Source: Apoda limacodes (Eukaryota > Arthropoda > Insecta > Lepidoptera > Limacodidae). Taken from it: a DNA stretch of 64,000 nucleotides. Under the pieces are notes generated by a model. The model had not been told where the DNA came from and made no database searches. It worked only from the letters and a program-made list of their open reading frames with translations. Numbering within the stretch: the stretch's first letter is position 1; every line of letters starts with the position of its first letter. This document shows, one piece after another, positions 12,615 to 26,300 of the stretch. Location: positions 26,438,815-26,502,814 of the forward strand of contig OX291543.1 of NCBI GenBank assembly GCA_946406115.1, written 5' to 3'. The position numbers were made by a program, and so were the translations under genes.

Positions 12615-14327
12615 CTATGTGGAGATAGCTAGTGCAGAAGGACGATGAGGAGGGTGAGGAGGGTGTGCAACAGGAGCATGTGGAGATGGGGTCGGCGGTG
12701 ATCGAGTCCCAGGAGAACAGGTCACTTTCCCCATGAAAGACCTAATATCATCAAAATACGCATCTTCTCTCTCAGTTTCTACCGAGCTAGGTGAGTCACC
12801 ACCTTCTGCTTCATGCTTCTTCAAATGCCGGTCAAGGTTGGTTTGCTGTCCGAAACACCTGTCACATAAGGGGCATCGGAACGGACGTTCTTTGTTGTGT
12901 ATGTTTCTTACGTGCCGTTGCAAGTTAGAAGAAATGGAGAATGAGCGTTCGCAATACTTACATTTGTAAGGCTGCTCCCCCGTATGAGTTCGAAGATGGC
13001 GAGTAAGGTTTGCACTTCGGGGAAATACCTTTCCGCAGAATTTGCATGCGTAACGATCACGAAGCTTCCCCGCACCGGTATTCAGTTCCCGAAACTTTGC
13101 ATATGCGTTTTGTTGTCTCTCTGGACCGTCTGTGCCAAGAAGTGGAGATAAAAAATTGAACGGACTTGGAACAAAAGGGCCGTGGGAAGGTGTCAACATA
13201 GAATCAGATCCTGGATGAAATGACGGAAACCTTGGGCGATACATAGCGTCAATTAGACCATTATTATGCTGCGGATGAACGGGCATTGGGAACGCCAGTG
13301 TGGGTGTAACTAGTTGTGGTGGTGTGTCTTCTCTTTTCGGTTCTACCGCCTCTACATCGACATCTGTCGTCTCGTTTTCGGGAGTTTTAATATCGCGCTC
13401 TGTAGGACTTTGAAGTGGCGAGAAAGATTTAACTGATGAATGACGAAAGGAACGATCCTCATTATCAGTTTCGGAATCTTTATCACTCTGCCTTCGAGCT
13501 ATAGACAAGTCAAGTGGTTGATCATTTTGATCTTTCTTATCATCGTCTTCTGCATCAGAATAGTGAGAACTTTTATCATCAAGTAGATCTACGTGTGATT
13601 GAGCTGAAGTAGGCTTGTTTGTAGGCATAGGTTCGTTATTATTAAATTTTAGAGAAAAATCAAATGGTGATTTTCGGTTCGCCTCTTCTCTAGAAAAATT
13701 ATATGGAACTGTTGGTGCTTGTGGTAAAGCTGGCGATGGACGGTGCTGAATAGAACCCTTTTCAGTAGATGGGGAGATATGTTTTACAGGTACACGTTGT
13801 GATTTAATAGATATGTTGCTATCGTTATTATCACTATCTCTTTTAATGGTTTCGTAATCCAAATCTTTACTTTTCTTTAAGTCGTCGATGGAAGTTGAAC
13901 TGTCAATACTCTTGACTGACATTCGACCTCCTTGTGATTTTGACATCATGTTAGCATTTGACAAAGCAATATCATGTTCCAGAGCCAGCCTAGCACCCTG
14001 TACGTTGAACAGAAGTGGATTTAAGAAGTCTGTCGGAGAAAACAGGGCCGGGTAATGGGCAAACGTATTATAAGGTAGAGGCAAAGTCGGCCGGTACAAA
14101 GGGAACGGATGGCTATTCGGGTTATTCATTCCGACGTTAGGTAACGTTGGTAGTCCCTGTGGTAGGTGGCTACGCATGCCTACGTTTGTGGAGTCACAGA
14201 ATCTCTTGTGCTTGGTGACTGACGCCGGTGAAGGAAACGATTGCCCACATTTTCCGCATTCCACCACTGATCGACAAGCTGAGTGCATTCGTTTGTGACG
14301 ACACAGGTTTGAAAACTGAGTATAAGC
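12615..14327 (-). CDS. ham: ham terminal coding exon: fingers 5-9, CtBP motif, stop
   Basis: The exon starts after a gatttcag acceptor with GCTTATACTCAG (AYTQ) and runs 570 codons to a TAG at 12615-12617. It completes finger 5 ([11 protein letters not shown]) and encodes the C2HC finger [21 protein letters not shown] region. A long low-complexity linker follows, with acidic/Ser stretches and PLDLS at 13503-13517; PLDLS is the CtBP corepressor docking motif conserved in EVI1/PRDM16. The C-terminal cluster [19 protein letters not shown] / [19 protein letters not shown] / [19 protein letters not shown] lies at about 12813-13052. After it come [16 protein letters not shown], similar to the vertebrate segment after finger 10, and a Pro/His-rich tail. 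A shorter in-frame start at M240 exists but is internal to the gene. Confidence 0.97.
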   Translation of the reverse strand, partial: AYTQFSNLCRHKRMHSACRSVVECGKCGQSFPSPASVTKHKRFCDSTNVGMRSHLPQGLPTLPNVGMNNPNSHPFPLYRPTLPLPYNTFAHYPALFSPTDFLNPLLFNVQGARLALEHDIALSNANMMSKSQGGRMSVKSIDSSTSIDDLKKSKDLDYETIKRDSDNNDSNISIKSQRVPVKHISPSTEKGSIQHRPSPALPQAPTVPYNFSREEANRKSPFDFSLKFNNNEPMPTNKPTSAQSHVDLLDDKSSHYSDAEDDDKKDQNDQPLDLSIARRQSDKDSETDNEDRSFRHSSVKSFSPLQSPTERDIKTPENETTDVDVEAVEPKREDTPPQLVTPTLAFPMPVHPQHNNGLIDAMYRPRFPSFHPGSDSMLTPSHGPFVPSPFNFLSPLLGTDGPERQQNAYAKFRELNTGAGKLRDRYACKFCGKVFPRSANLTRHLRTHTGEQPYKCKYCERSFSISSNLQRHVRNIHNKERPFRCPLCDRCFGQQTNLDRHLKKHEAEGGDSPSSVETEREDAYFDDIRSFMGKVTCSPGTRSPPTPSPHAPVAHPPHPPHRPSALAIST

Positions 14328-17300
14328 CTGAAATCAGAAAATTGTGTAGGTTAATATAAAACATCTTCAAAGTCAAATGATGTCTTATATACTAAATATA
14401 TATTAAATAATTTTTTTTTTTTTAATTATTTGAAAATATTTTTTTATTCGATAGGGTTTAGTGTAAACTAAATGAGTTCATCCCTGGTAAAAATCTCCGT
14501 GACAACTTTTTCTAAAATAAAAATAAATTTATTTTTTTTGCTATTTTGTCCTTATAGCTACGTCTGTGCTTAAACTGAAGTGAATTATATGCCAAATTAC
14601 GAAAAATCTCATTTTATAGCTAATGGTAAAAGTAATTAACTCCTTTTTTTTGAGTTTATTAACAAATATTAAAAACAAATTTTAATATAGCCTATGTTAT
14701 CCAGCTATAGTGTAGCTTTTTATTTGTAAAAAGATTTTTAAAATCTGTTTAGTAGTTGTAAAGATTATACCTACATAAAAATAAACTAATAAACAAACAA
14801 TTGATACATCTTTATAATAAGGTGGATTCGTATATCATTCGTTCGATTGTTTCAGCTAGAAGGAGTGCACTGCTGAACGTAGTGCTCCGCTATAAGTCTT
14901 CACAACGGCCGGTCCTGAGCCACCCGCAGCCACCGGCTTGCTGCAGCTCTAACCAGGTCGTCTTACCACCCTCTAGGAGGCTATCCCACGCTGCGTCTTC
15001 CGATCCATGGTCACCACTGAAGAACCATTTTCCCTGTCGGTTATCGGTTCGACGAGCGATGTGGTCTGCCCACAGCCACTTCAGCTTGTTAATTGTGAAC
15101 ATTATCTTAACTAAGTACCTTATTTTTGTGTTTAAACTGAACTGGGAGAACTGGAAGTCAAATACTGTAAAGATCCTGAAACCTTTTTTTTTTATACCAC
15201 TAAGGTGGCAAACAAGCTAACGGTTAGTGGTCACCGTAGCCTATGGACGCTTGCAACACCAGGGGTAAAAGCCAGGGGACCCTTCAAAAATCTAATAACT
15301 TCTTTCTTGAAGAACCCCATGCTGTAGTCCTTAGAGTTACTATTGGAACCGTACCAAGCCCGATTTATCTAGGATAAAACTGACAGCAGGATGCCAAATA
15401 CTTTTACAGTTAGAGAGAAACAGCACAAAACTCTACCCCTGTGTGTGAGTTTTTAAACGCGACCATGGTCCTGGCCCCAGTCATCTACTAATCACGTATA
15501 ATTAATGACACTCACCTTAAAGCAGACCTTGCACTGGAAGGGCTTGACGCTGGAGTGGATGTGGGTGTGCTGCTTGAGGCCGGAGGAGGTGGCGAAGGTC
15601 TTCCCGCACTCAGGACAAGCGTGGCTGCGTGCGCCCACGTGCTGCGCTCGGATGTGGCGCTGCAGGTTGGAAGGATCGGTAAATACCTGAAATAACATCA
15701 GGTTTCGGAAACGGTGAAATAACATGCTCATTGATTCCTAATGCTTACTTCTAATTTAAATCTATTGTAGATTTAATTTTGTAGGTAAAAACATCAGTTC
15801 TTTCAAAACTACCGTGGAGACTTTAGTTATTTTTAATATATTTAATTATATTTTTTTTTCAATAGGTTACGGTTGATCCTTTGTTGGTTATATGTAGCTG
15901 AAAAGGTTTATATCTTTTCTTTGCTTATTAGTTACTTTATACGTTAATAATGGGTAAACGGATTGATTCGACACTTTTGTCTACACGTAGTTTGTTTTCC
16001 GGGTTAAATATCAGCCTCCATACATCCCCACCGTTGGGACACTAGCCTTTCATCACCTTAGACGAGGACTTCATATAAACGTTTTTTTGACGAATACAGG
16101 TTTTCACACAATGTTTTCTTTCACCAAAAAGACAGTGTTGTGAACTTAAGTAACCATATGCTGAGTATATGAGTTAAAGACTCATTAGTACAAGATGGTT
16201 TCAAACCCCCGCCCCTTAGGACGAGACAACTAGTCCACAAAATTTTCCGAATTACCATAGGCTTTATATTAATTCACAGGCACAGCTAGTATGTATCATA
16301 AAGTAGAACATGAAACAGACACAACAAAATCACACCTTAGGACAGTTCTCGCAGGGGTATTTCCTGATGTCAGTGTGCACTATGGCCCGATGACGCAGCA
16401 GTAGGGGTCTTGTACTGTAGCTACAATTGCAGAGCTCGCACTGGAATGCACCGGCCTTCTGTCCATGCACCTGTACCTCGTGCCGATCAAGTCTGAAATA
16501 ATACAAAAAAATACACATGGTTTTTGTGATGGTAATCCTCTTTAAAATATAAAAGGTTTTTTTTTGTATCATGAATATTTTGTTTATATTATTGTGCAAA
16601 AACTTGGTTCTTCTGTTGTTGATTTTCGGTTTTCATCGTATCACAAATTATAATACAATTAATTATATTTACGTAAATAAAAGAAAAAAATATAGAATCA
16701 AATGATTTTCTATTTTATTAATTTTTTTGTCTGTTTTTACAGACAAAGAGACTGAAAAGCGCATTTCCTAGAAAGCTGTGAGATGAAACGGTTCCAAAAC
16801 TGTGAAAGAGACAAAGCAAATCTACAGTCTCTTGTCTCTTTCTTACGTTTTGTTTTTATTTTACAGAAACGAGTCAGCTAGTTGAAGCACATTATAGCTT
16901 TGTCTCTTTCTAAAGTGTGGCCACACACACAGACAGATTACAGAATTCGAAGTCGGACTACATAGTGGCTACAAATGTCTGAGGCAATGATAGTAATAGT
17001 ACATTGTATATTAAGGATGGTAAGGAGAAAATTACTAACGACAAACTATTTACCCCGATGATATTTTCGACAAGAACTAGAGTTTTTTTGGGCATCACTA
17101 TTTTTTATTAAACAAATAAATATTTTAATAAAAATATGTTAAATTTATCTAAAAAAAAAGTTAAGCACAGTGCTTCCCTGCTACACGAAGATATCTAATT
17201 AATTCCGTATCGGGACGGTAAAAAGTGACGTTGTAAAGTAGACGCCGTTTCATCTGCATATTATAATACCGATTGTGAAAATCCAGTATATATATACCTG

Positions 17301-20300
17301 CCTAAAACTAATATAGTATCTAGGTAGTTATTATAAAAGCTAAACACTCTGTTTCTCATTACAGAATCTAATGCTAACACATTTCACAATGCACTGAAAT
17401 TAACAATATTAAATCCATATAATAAATATTATAAATGCGCAAGTAACTCTATCTGTCTTTCTGTTAAAATTACCTCCTCACGCTTAAACCGCAGTACTAA
17501 TTTAGATGTAATTTAGCATGGAAATAGTTTGAGTCCTGGAGAAGGACATAGGCTACTTGAAAAGTCTAAGTCGGTTTTTTCTGTGATTGAGGAGTTGCTG
17601 CTGAAATCCTACTGCCATAAAATTTAGGGCGAGTGAAACCGCTGGCAAACGCTTGTATTCAATAATTCGATAATGACGTTCAAGTAACTACATATTCAAA
17701 GTTGCATTATGCATAACACAGTACCAGCATCTCTACTAGAAAGTGAGATTATACTAACGAACTTGTATGAAACCACCTGCCAGATATAGACAAGCGTTTC
17801 CCAAATGGTGGTTCGAAAGCTATTTGTAAAACAAAATTCATAAAAGTAAAAATTAAACGACAAAACTGAAAAAAAAATTATAAATAAATTAAAATAAAGA
17901 AACAAAAAATAAAATATCTTAAATCCCTTAAGCAGACACATTATTGAGCTTAGTGTTTTCTTAAAGTGGAATATCAAAACTTTTCATAAAAAGATAGGAG
18001 ACTTTGTTTGAAGTTATTAAGGCTGGTTAGTAAGGTCGTGAAAAAATGCTAGTCGCTCGCAAGAAAAAGTAATTAAATGGCTGGGCCATGAAAATAAAAG
18101 CTTGGGAAACACTGCTTAAAACTATCAAGATTAAGAGCAGAAAAAGACAAAATGATAACATCTGTATGCATTGAGATCGCCTACGCTTAAATATTTTGAA
18201 CGAGTCGAACCATCGAACCACAGCTTGGGCATTTCATACAAAAATCGCGTTATACGTGACTACTAACACTACAAAATGAAATGACATGTGTATACATACG
18301 CGTATCTGTGTGCGTATTCTATACGAGCAGTAACAGGATTGTAACAAAGGGAGGTGCGGTCCATACTAGAGAGCAGCGGACACTGGCCTTACTGCATGTA
18401 GTGATATTACTCATACTGTGATCAAACCCTACATACCTAATTCAAACGTGTTACGGATCGAAGGAACGAGTGTATTAAATAGCATGAATTCATTTTTGCA
18501 ATAAATTCTCTACATACAAGTTTTATGAGCAAAATCTAATGTTGGAATGTGTTAGGTACGCTGTCTTGTTTTATTGCCAATGCGTGTGTTCGGCTTTGTT
18601 ATAATTTATTACAATTTCTTATGTATGGGTAATACTTTACGGGCTTTATCCCCAGATGGGGGGTTTCCAGCAGCTAGAGACACATAATGTGGGGGACAGC
18701 TTATTTTCACCAACTACTTTGGTCTCACCATTGGTCACATTTCGGACGGAATACCATCATCGGTTAAAGAAAGGTGGATAAAGAGCAGACGACGACCGTA
18801 ATATATTTGACCATCCGTTAGGGGATAAATATCGTGACTGAGTGTAATATAATACCTACATAAATTTATATTCATTAAAATAATATAATGCAATAATATA
18901 TATCGTGTCTACAGTAATCTCTTACGATGCCAGTACCTATACTTATAAAACGTACCTAGTAAATAAACGTCATTTATCAACATTTGCTTTTGATGTAAAA
19001 TATATATCTATCATACTCTAAAACGGTCTTAGTGAGTCTCCTTGACAACTAGTTCACCACACGCAACCCTTTCGGCCCGCGGCGATTTCTAATGTAACAG
19101 TAAACAACAACCGGTGTTTTAATCATTACACCAATTACATCGCCGGGTCTCCCACAAGGTGATTAAACAGCATCAGTGTATCGCTGTTATACTACATCGT
19201 CATAGTCGAAAGCTTCGTCAAAATCGATGCGATATCGCGACACGTTTTCACTCTCGCGGACGACCGGCCGTCGCCGTATCTTTTAATTAATCTAAGGAAT
19301 AAAACGCTCTGTCAGTTATAGTTCCGTCGTTTACATGTTGTCCAGTCGCATATTGCGTAGTACTCGTCCGATCGATGCTCGATTTATAGAATAATTGGTT
19401 AAATAGTTGTAATCGTATGCGGAACATTTTAGAGAGATCTTTTGAGATGTTTAAGAATTTTTGGAATTATTCTATTAACTAAATTAAATGTACGGCTGTC
19501 TTCATAATGAGAATATTATCCGTACTTGGAGTTTTAGAAACTTATTTTTTTCCGGTACAAGCAATTTCAAATCTATCTATATTAATAGAACAAAGCTAAA
19601 AAGTCCGTTTATTTTTTGTTTAAACGCGCTAATCTCTGTATTCAAGTTTACGCTACAACCCTTCGGAGCCGAGCAAAAAAAAAAGAATAAACCCTAAGCG
19701 AAAACTAAGTAATAACACAAAATAAGGAATAGTACTAGTAATACCCCAGACAAGCGATGCGACAGAGGACGGCACCAACTGTCAGGTCACCTAGTAAGTA
19801 ATTGATAAAATACTAATACAGGTATTGCAACTACTTAGTATATTCATATATATTGTTCATACTTTACTGTATATAATGACAAATATTTTTTGCTATGTTT
19901 CCAAACGACAGCTTTTATAAGACTTGCATTGTCCTTATCAGCCTTATAGGTCCCCACTGTTGGGGCACAGCCTACACTGACCGAGGGTGATTTGAGCCGC
20001 AGGCCACACGCGAGCCCAGTGCGGATTGTGAACTTAACTTTTTTTTGACATATCAGATTTCCTTCACCGCTAAGCCAGTGTTGTAAATAATTAATTTACT
20101 TGAGAAAGTAATAAATAAGACTAATTGGTACACGTGGTTCTCGAAACCTCCGCCATTCAGAACGCAAGGTAAAACCCTAGGGTTCGTTCGAAGACTTATA
20201 TTGTAACGACATATAATACGAGTATACGTATAGTCACAAAATTCAGTCACTTTTGGCATTATGCATCTCATGATTACCTACTAACTGATGATCGATTTAT

Positions 20301-23300
20301 TTATTGCTGTACTTAGGCATCTTGAGTAACCTAGTCGTTTTCTTCCGTAAAATAAGACTTCTCCTTTGCATTGTCCTCAGTGTATAATAGAAATGTACAA
20401 AAGTCAATTTGGATGACGCTAATATAACGATTCCTTCTTGTTACACGCAAAACCAAATGACCCAATACAAGCTGTAATCAGAATAGAAGCCATCAAGTAG
20501 CTTAATAATCTACACAGAGGCTTTGTAATCAGCGCACGCGCAGCCTTATAGCCGTAGGGCTTCGTTGCAACAGCGCTGTATCATTGCAAACGATCTTCTA
20601 CACCAACACGATTATTTTTTCGCTCTTACAATACAACGGCGTACATCTTAGCAAAACGTTTATACTGAGATCGATTGTGCCTCTTAATAGGATGTTACGT
20701 AAATTATACAGGCACCGGTCACTATTGAAAGTGACCACAAATTCGTTGCTTAGATACACGTACTATGATAAATTATAATAAACAATTTATGTACTATTAT
20801 ACATTCAGTACACCACATTGAAATTAAATTTAGCGTTCTTTTAATAATTTGTTCGTTATATTATTTGTATTTTTACGGAGATGCAAGCGTAGGAATGCAT
20901 GGGAGAAATTAGTTTCTTTCATGGAAACTATGACTGGACAAAAGCACAAAGGTTACTCTTAGGGTTTATAACCAAATCAAGTGGTAGCACATACGGACAC
21001 GATCCAGTGACCTTACCTGACGTTACCTAACGTTGTATACCATTTCCGATAGACGAATGTTACTAGACCACGAGGTAATAACATATTTTTCTGGCCTCCT
21101 CCATGCGAGGGCAGGTTAAGTCGTCGGTCCTGACTTTTGTCATAGGACAGCAGTCGTACAGTCAAGTCAGAGGCCTTATAGGCGACTTCAAAATTCTGTC
21201 AATCGAGTGAGCCTAGTGCTACAACGTCTGCTAATTAACACTAGGCCAATCTATATGAAGCCTATTTTTTGTGGGTAAAAAACAGAATCATCGATCAGAA
21301 TGTGCTAACTAACTTCATGTATGTAATATACCATATAAAAATTGATAATTCACTTGCTTATAATATGATTTATATACCGTATTAGTGATCTCCAGTTTAA
21401 TACGAATTTGACCAGCTTATTAAATTATTGGTAAAGAAAAGACCAGTGAACCAAAGTGCTAATGACGATTAAACGTTATGACGTGTTACATGTGAAGTGA
21501 AAGAGAAGACATGGTGTAGACCACGCAAAGATCTTAATCCTGATCTTAGGAGCAATCTACATGTTCACCAATTGATAACATCCAATGAACAACTTTCATT
21601 TAGGAGCCGATCCATTAAACTCCACCCACACAACCTGCCGACTGCTAAAAGGACCATTAAAATGTAACGCTCACATTTACACTTACTCTCTGTTATATTT
21701 TAGAATCTTTATTTTAACGCAAATTATTTGGTTGCAGTCAGTGTCTTTTGAATTTTTAGAATTTGTAAATATTTCTTTACAAATATTATGTTTCAGGTAA
21801 GCTGTTTTTATTGATTGATTAAAGTTTAATAAAGTTACAGAATCTAGTCTGCCATGTGTGATTATACAATAGATATAATACAATAAATAACTCAGTCGCT
21901 ATTAAGTACACAACACGTTAAAGATAAAACTGTATGGTATGTAAAGGTAATAGTAATAAAAATGTCTAAAATTGTAATTTATAGATATCGACAAAATTAG
22001 TTTAGCTTTACTGTAGGTACTTTTTTAATCATATCAGCCGCAATACGTCCGCTGCTGAACGCAGGCATCGTTTTTTGATCTATACTAATATTATAAGAGG
22101 AAAAATTTGATTGTTTGTTTGTATTGAATAGGCTTCGAAACTACTAGACCGAATAGAATAATTTTTTAACCATTAGAAGCCGACATTATCCCTGATGAAC
22201 ATAGGCTACTTTTTATCCTAAGTAATAGGACAACGGGTAGTAAGAATTATCCTTCCGTTCTTATCTTTTTCACATAACTTCTAAACGGCTGAACCGATTG
22301 GGTCGAAATTTAATATGGGTATTTCGATAGTTTCCTGGATGATTTAAAAATACAATTGGACCTGGTAGGTGGCGCTGCTGTCGGTATGTCAAGTACTAAA
22401 CGGCTTGACCGATTGGGTTGAAATTTTGTATGTGTATTTCCATGGTTTCACAGACACGAATGTATTAAGCCATTAAAGAAGAAAGATTTGATTGTTTGTT
22501 TTTTTTCTATAATTAAGGACTTGCTGTAAGAACCTACGCCGATAAAGAAATTAAGAGCGAGCGAAGCCGCTGGCAGAAGCTAGTATCCAGTATAAAGATG
22601 TCTGAGCTCCATGCAACTTACCAGGCGAAATAATTTTATGTATGTAATAACCCTACTAATATTATAAATGTGAAAGTTTGTATGTCTGGATGGATGTTTG
22701 TTACTCAATCACACTTTACCCATGGGACGGATCGGGATAAAACTTGGCATACACATAGGTTAAGTTTTGGAATATCATTTAGGCTACTTTTTATCCCTAA
22801 AAATTCAAAAGTTCCTGCGGGAATAACTATAACAGAGTTAAACGAACTATTGCAGCACCTATAGCATGCTATAGCAATTCATTGGTATAACCAATTAATT
22901 AATTAATCGGAGTTAATTAAGGAGTTCCACGCCAATAACTGAATTTAGAGCGGGCGATGCCGCTGGCAAAGTCTAGTGCATTTATAATTTTGGAATTTTA
23001 ATGCAACATTTTACTACTTCAGTGTTACACTTAGCTACCTACACGAGGCCGAGTAAAAGCAAATGATGTACCTACCAATGACTAAGCTTACTACATTTTA
23101 ATTATCGATCATTAAATCTTAAGCGCTAACTTTGAATTGAGAAATTCCGTAACTACGAATAACAACTACAGTCGATATAATAAACTAATTTATTAACCAT
23201 ATAATGAATCTAACTATAAAACAACTATGTTTAACTACATCAAAGAATTATAAAAGTTCAATCACTCCAAAGATCCACTTAATACTTTAATTAACTATGA

Positions 23301-26300
23301 CAAGGAATGAATAAAAGCGAGAAATTTAAAAGACATTAGAAGCATTAAAAACAGAAACTTGCTAGTTCAGTTCCGACCATTACTGTCGATTGACTCAATA
23401 AACTGGCCAATAAAATAAATCAATGACGCTCAAATAATATGTAATTTGTACAAAAGACATGCTCACGACCCAATAGTCAGTAATCTTGCTTTGACTTCGC
23501 AACTGCTACCTGATGGAGCAGATATTGGCTCAAGGTGTGACAGACATTGATAATCTTTCCAATTGTGACAGCCAAGCTCTGACGAAAGTAAGAGGAGAAG
23601 GAAGGAATGCGATAACAGAAATTAGGTGCAGTGGTAGAGTTTCGTAACCTACTATCCGTTTGCTGCACAATGAATGAAATCACTTGAATGTTTGTTTTTT
23701 TTTTTTGTTTAATTTGTGTTAACTACGTGAATTTATTAGAAATTGAAAAACAATTCCATCGCCAGTTACCATGATCTTTACCCGACTAGTATTAGGCTTT
23801 TGAATTTTTTTACAGAATTTTAAGTTATTTATTTAGACCTTTTTTCACTTATTACTTCTTTAGTGGTTTCTTTTTGAGTTTTAATTTACATTTTTTTGAA
23901 GTTTGGTATTTTACAAAGTATATCGATTGATAGAAAATTTTCCGAAATTGAAATGGTAGCTTGTTGTTTAGCTATTAGAAATAACTCATAATTTCTCAGT
24001 AGCAAAAACCTACTATGTAAATAGGCAAGTAACTGTTGTAGGTAACATCCCTACAAATTAAATATTTTGATATAGGAGATTAACATTTAACATGCTAAAC
24101 GATTTCCTGACGACCGAAATCATTAAAATCTATAACACGATAAAAGCTGCGAGGATATGTTAACTGTTCATGTCGATATCAGATCTACTGCATTATTGAA
24201 TACCGTGGACGCCATTAGTACAATAGAATATGATGACACCACACGCTATTGGAGTATTTTTTTAAGTTTGAACGAGTTTGTTTTTTAGCGAATAATTTTA
24301 ATCCATGGTTTAGTAGAGATGGGTCTAGTGAACCGGTTCAAATATGCAGCTCTCAATCGATTAACGGTTAAATTGCACCTCAAATTCAAATAAGTCAGCT
24401 CAGGGCTCAAAAAAACACAACTTATCTTAAACGACTTCATTATCTATAAATTGAATACAAACTGAAGATTCACAGATTATAAATTTGATTGAGTAAGTCA
24501 CTGAGTCATAGAAGTCGAGAGCGAGGTAACGGCATGATAGCTAATAAACTAGTGGTTCTGTGAGCTGTAACCTCGTAAGTCTGTCTTTGCATAGCTTAAA
24601 AGTGTACAAATGTTCACCGCGCACCTTAGAATCAAAAATAACGAAATGTATATTTGAAATTTATGTTTTTTTTTATTATTTTCCACCGACCCCCTGAAGT
24701 TTATTGGATGGAAAGTTGCGTCTTAATAAGCGTAACAAAAAAGTTTTGTGACTTTTTGAACATTTTTCGTTTTACGTTTTAAATTATAGGGATTTAAACC
24801 TCTATCTTCTTTACCATTTAACGAAAAATTCTAAATTTGAATCATCGAGAAAAAAACTATTTAATTATCGAACCTGCTCACAAAATTTCACGAGAATCGG
24901 TTGAGAAATGCGACCTGTAAAGAAGAACAGCCTAACAGACATATAAAAGCATTTTTGCCCAAACTAAAACGGAAAATCGATCAATTATTTGATACTTAAA
25001 ATTTTATAAATACTGATCCAATCGCTATTTATAATTTCTTTTATAAAAAAATAATAAGCCAATTCAAATTCCAGTCCGCATTCTTTCTTTCCGAATAGAA
25101 TTTCAAACAAATCCTGTGCAAGATTAGATAGTGCGTAAATTATTTAAATTCAAATCATATTAAATCATTTTTGAAGAGAAGAGTAATGATCGTACCATAA
25201 CAGATGTCAAAGCGGCGTCGCGTGCCCGAGGCCGACCGCAACAAATCATCGACGTCGGTCTTATCGAACGGGCACATCTCTAGCACTAAATAAATCGTTA
25301 CCGAACCGCTCCTCCGATGGCCAAATAATATATGGTAAGAGGTTAATGGTTCTGAAGACGTTTGAAATTGATCGACTTCTGTATCTCGCATCAGTCACTT
25401 GAATGAATGATTCGCTCGGATAAGAATTGGGATGGATGATTGAGTCATTTGAATAATGTTCATCAATCACATAATAACATGGTTTTCATGTAGGTAATGT
25501 TTGTATGTTATATCTAGGAAACATGACTATATCTAGGTACAAACTTAAAAAGATAAAACTACAATACAATACAATACATACGTACATATATGATATGTGT
25601 TTGCCTATTTTAAATTAAATTAACACATTTATGTAACATATTCCTAGAAAATAGAACTTTAGTGTTGCAAAAAACACATAACCTTTTGCACCCTTTTTCG
25701 ACCTACAATACTTAAAATCTCTTTATCCAATACTTTTTAGTGTTACGTAACCAAAGGGTACAAACAGAATCCAATAGGATTACAAAGTAATAACTAAGCA
25801 TACGCTGTTTGTCTGTCTGTCTAATCTTTATAGGACTATATCTCTTGAACTGTAATACCTACCTATATGGCTAAAATTTACACAGAATATTTATTATTAT
25901 AGGATATGGGAAAATCCAACAGGGCTAGAACAACTTTGAGAAGGAAGACGATAGAAGTATTCAATTAAGGTAGGCAGCATTTACTGAGCTTTGTCAAGTC
26001 TTTAAGTCACTTATACCGCAGAGTTTGAAGACGAAAGTCTTTGACCAGTGCGTCCTACCTCTCATGACGCTGCCGAAACGTGGATACTTACAGCGGAGCC
26101 GGTCCACAAGTTCAAAGTTGCACAGCGCGCGATGAAGCGAGCTATGCTCGGAGTATCTATGCGAGATCAAAGCTAAAATGAGGTTATCTGGAAGATAGCT
26201 GAAATCACTGACATAGCTCGCAGAATTAGCAAGCTAAAATGGCATGTCAAAGCTTTGAATAAGTAACTCTACATTATTAAATTGGTACTTACGCTTCGAT

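Larger units (their letters stand above)
14328..15515 (-). other. ham intron between fingers 5a and 5b, with two repeats
   Basis: Intron bounded by a GTGAGT donor and a TTTCAG acceptor. It contains an RTE-type LINE fragment (about 14820-15105, minus) and a copy of the 'accactaaggtggcaaac' repeat (about 15181-15335, plus). The rest is AT-rich with nothing recognisable. Confidence 0.9.
16493..26292 (-). other. Large ham intron splitting finger 1 (9.8 kb)
   Basis: Bounded by GTAAGT and ATTTCAG. Besides the Helitron-like elements, LINE fragment and GC-rich open frame listed separately, most of it is unannotatable AT-rich DNA. A GC-richer, repeat-poor stretch at about 19020-19400 stands out. A 'agacaaagagac'-type repeat region lies at about 16735-16930. 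Confidence 0.85.

Noticed and set aside
12733..12969. Plus-strand 78-codon frame opposite the ham terminal exon
   Set aside because: It is the antisense shadow of the zinc-finger exon; no splice or domain support.
17696..17977. 93-codon hydrophobic minus-strand frame
   Set aside because: It arises from poly-A/T-rich sequence (Phe/Leu/Tyr runs) with no support as a gene.
25155..25391. Calling the [12 protein letters not shown] frame a constitutive ham exon
   Set aside because: The 26.3 and 16.5 kb exons join perfectly in phase to form finger 1, so an inserted exon would destroy that finger; the donor is also weak.
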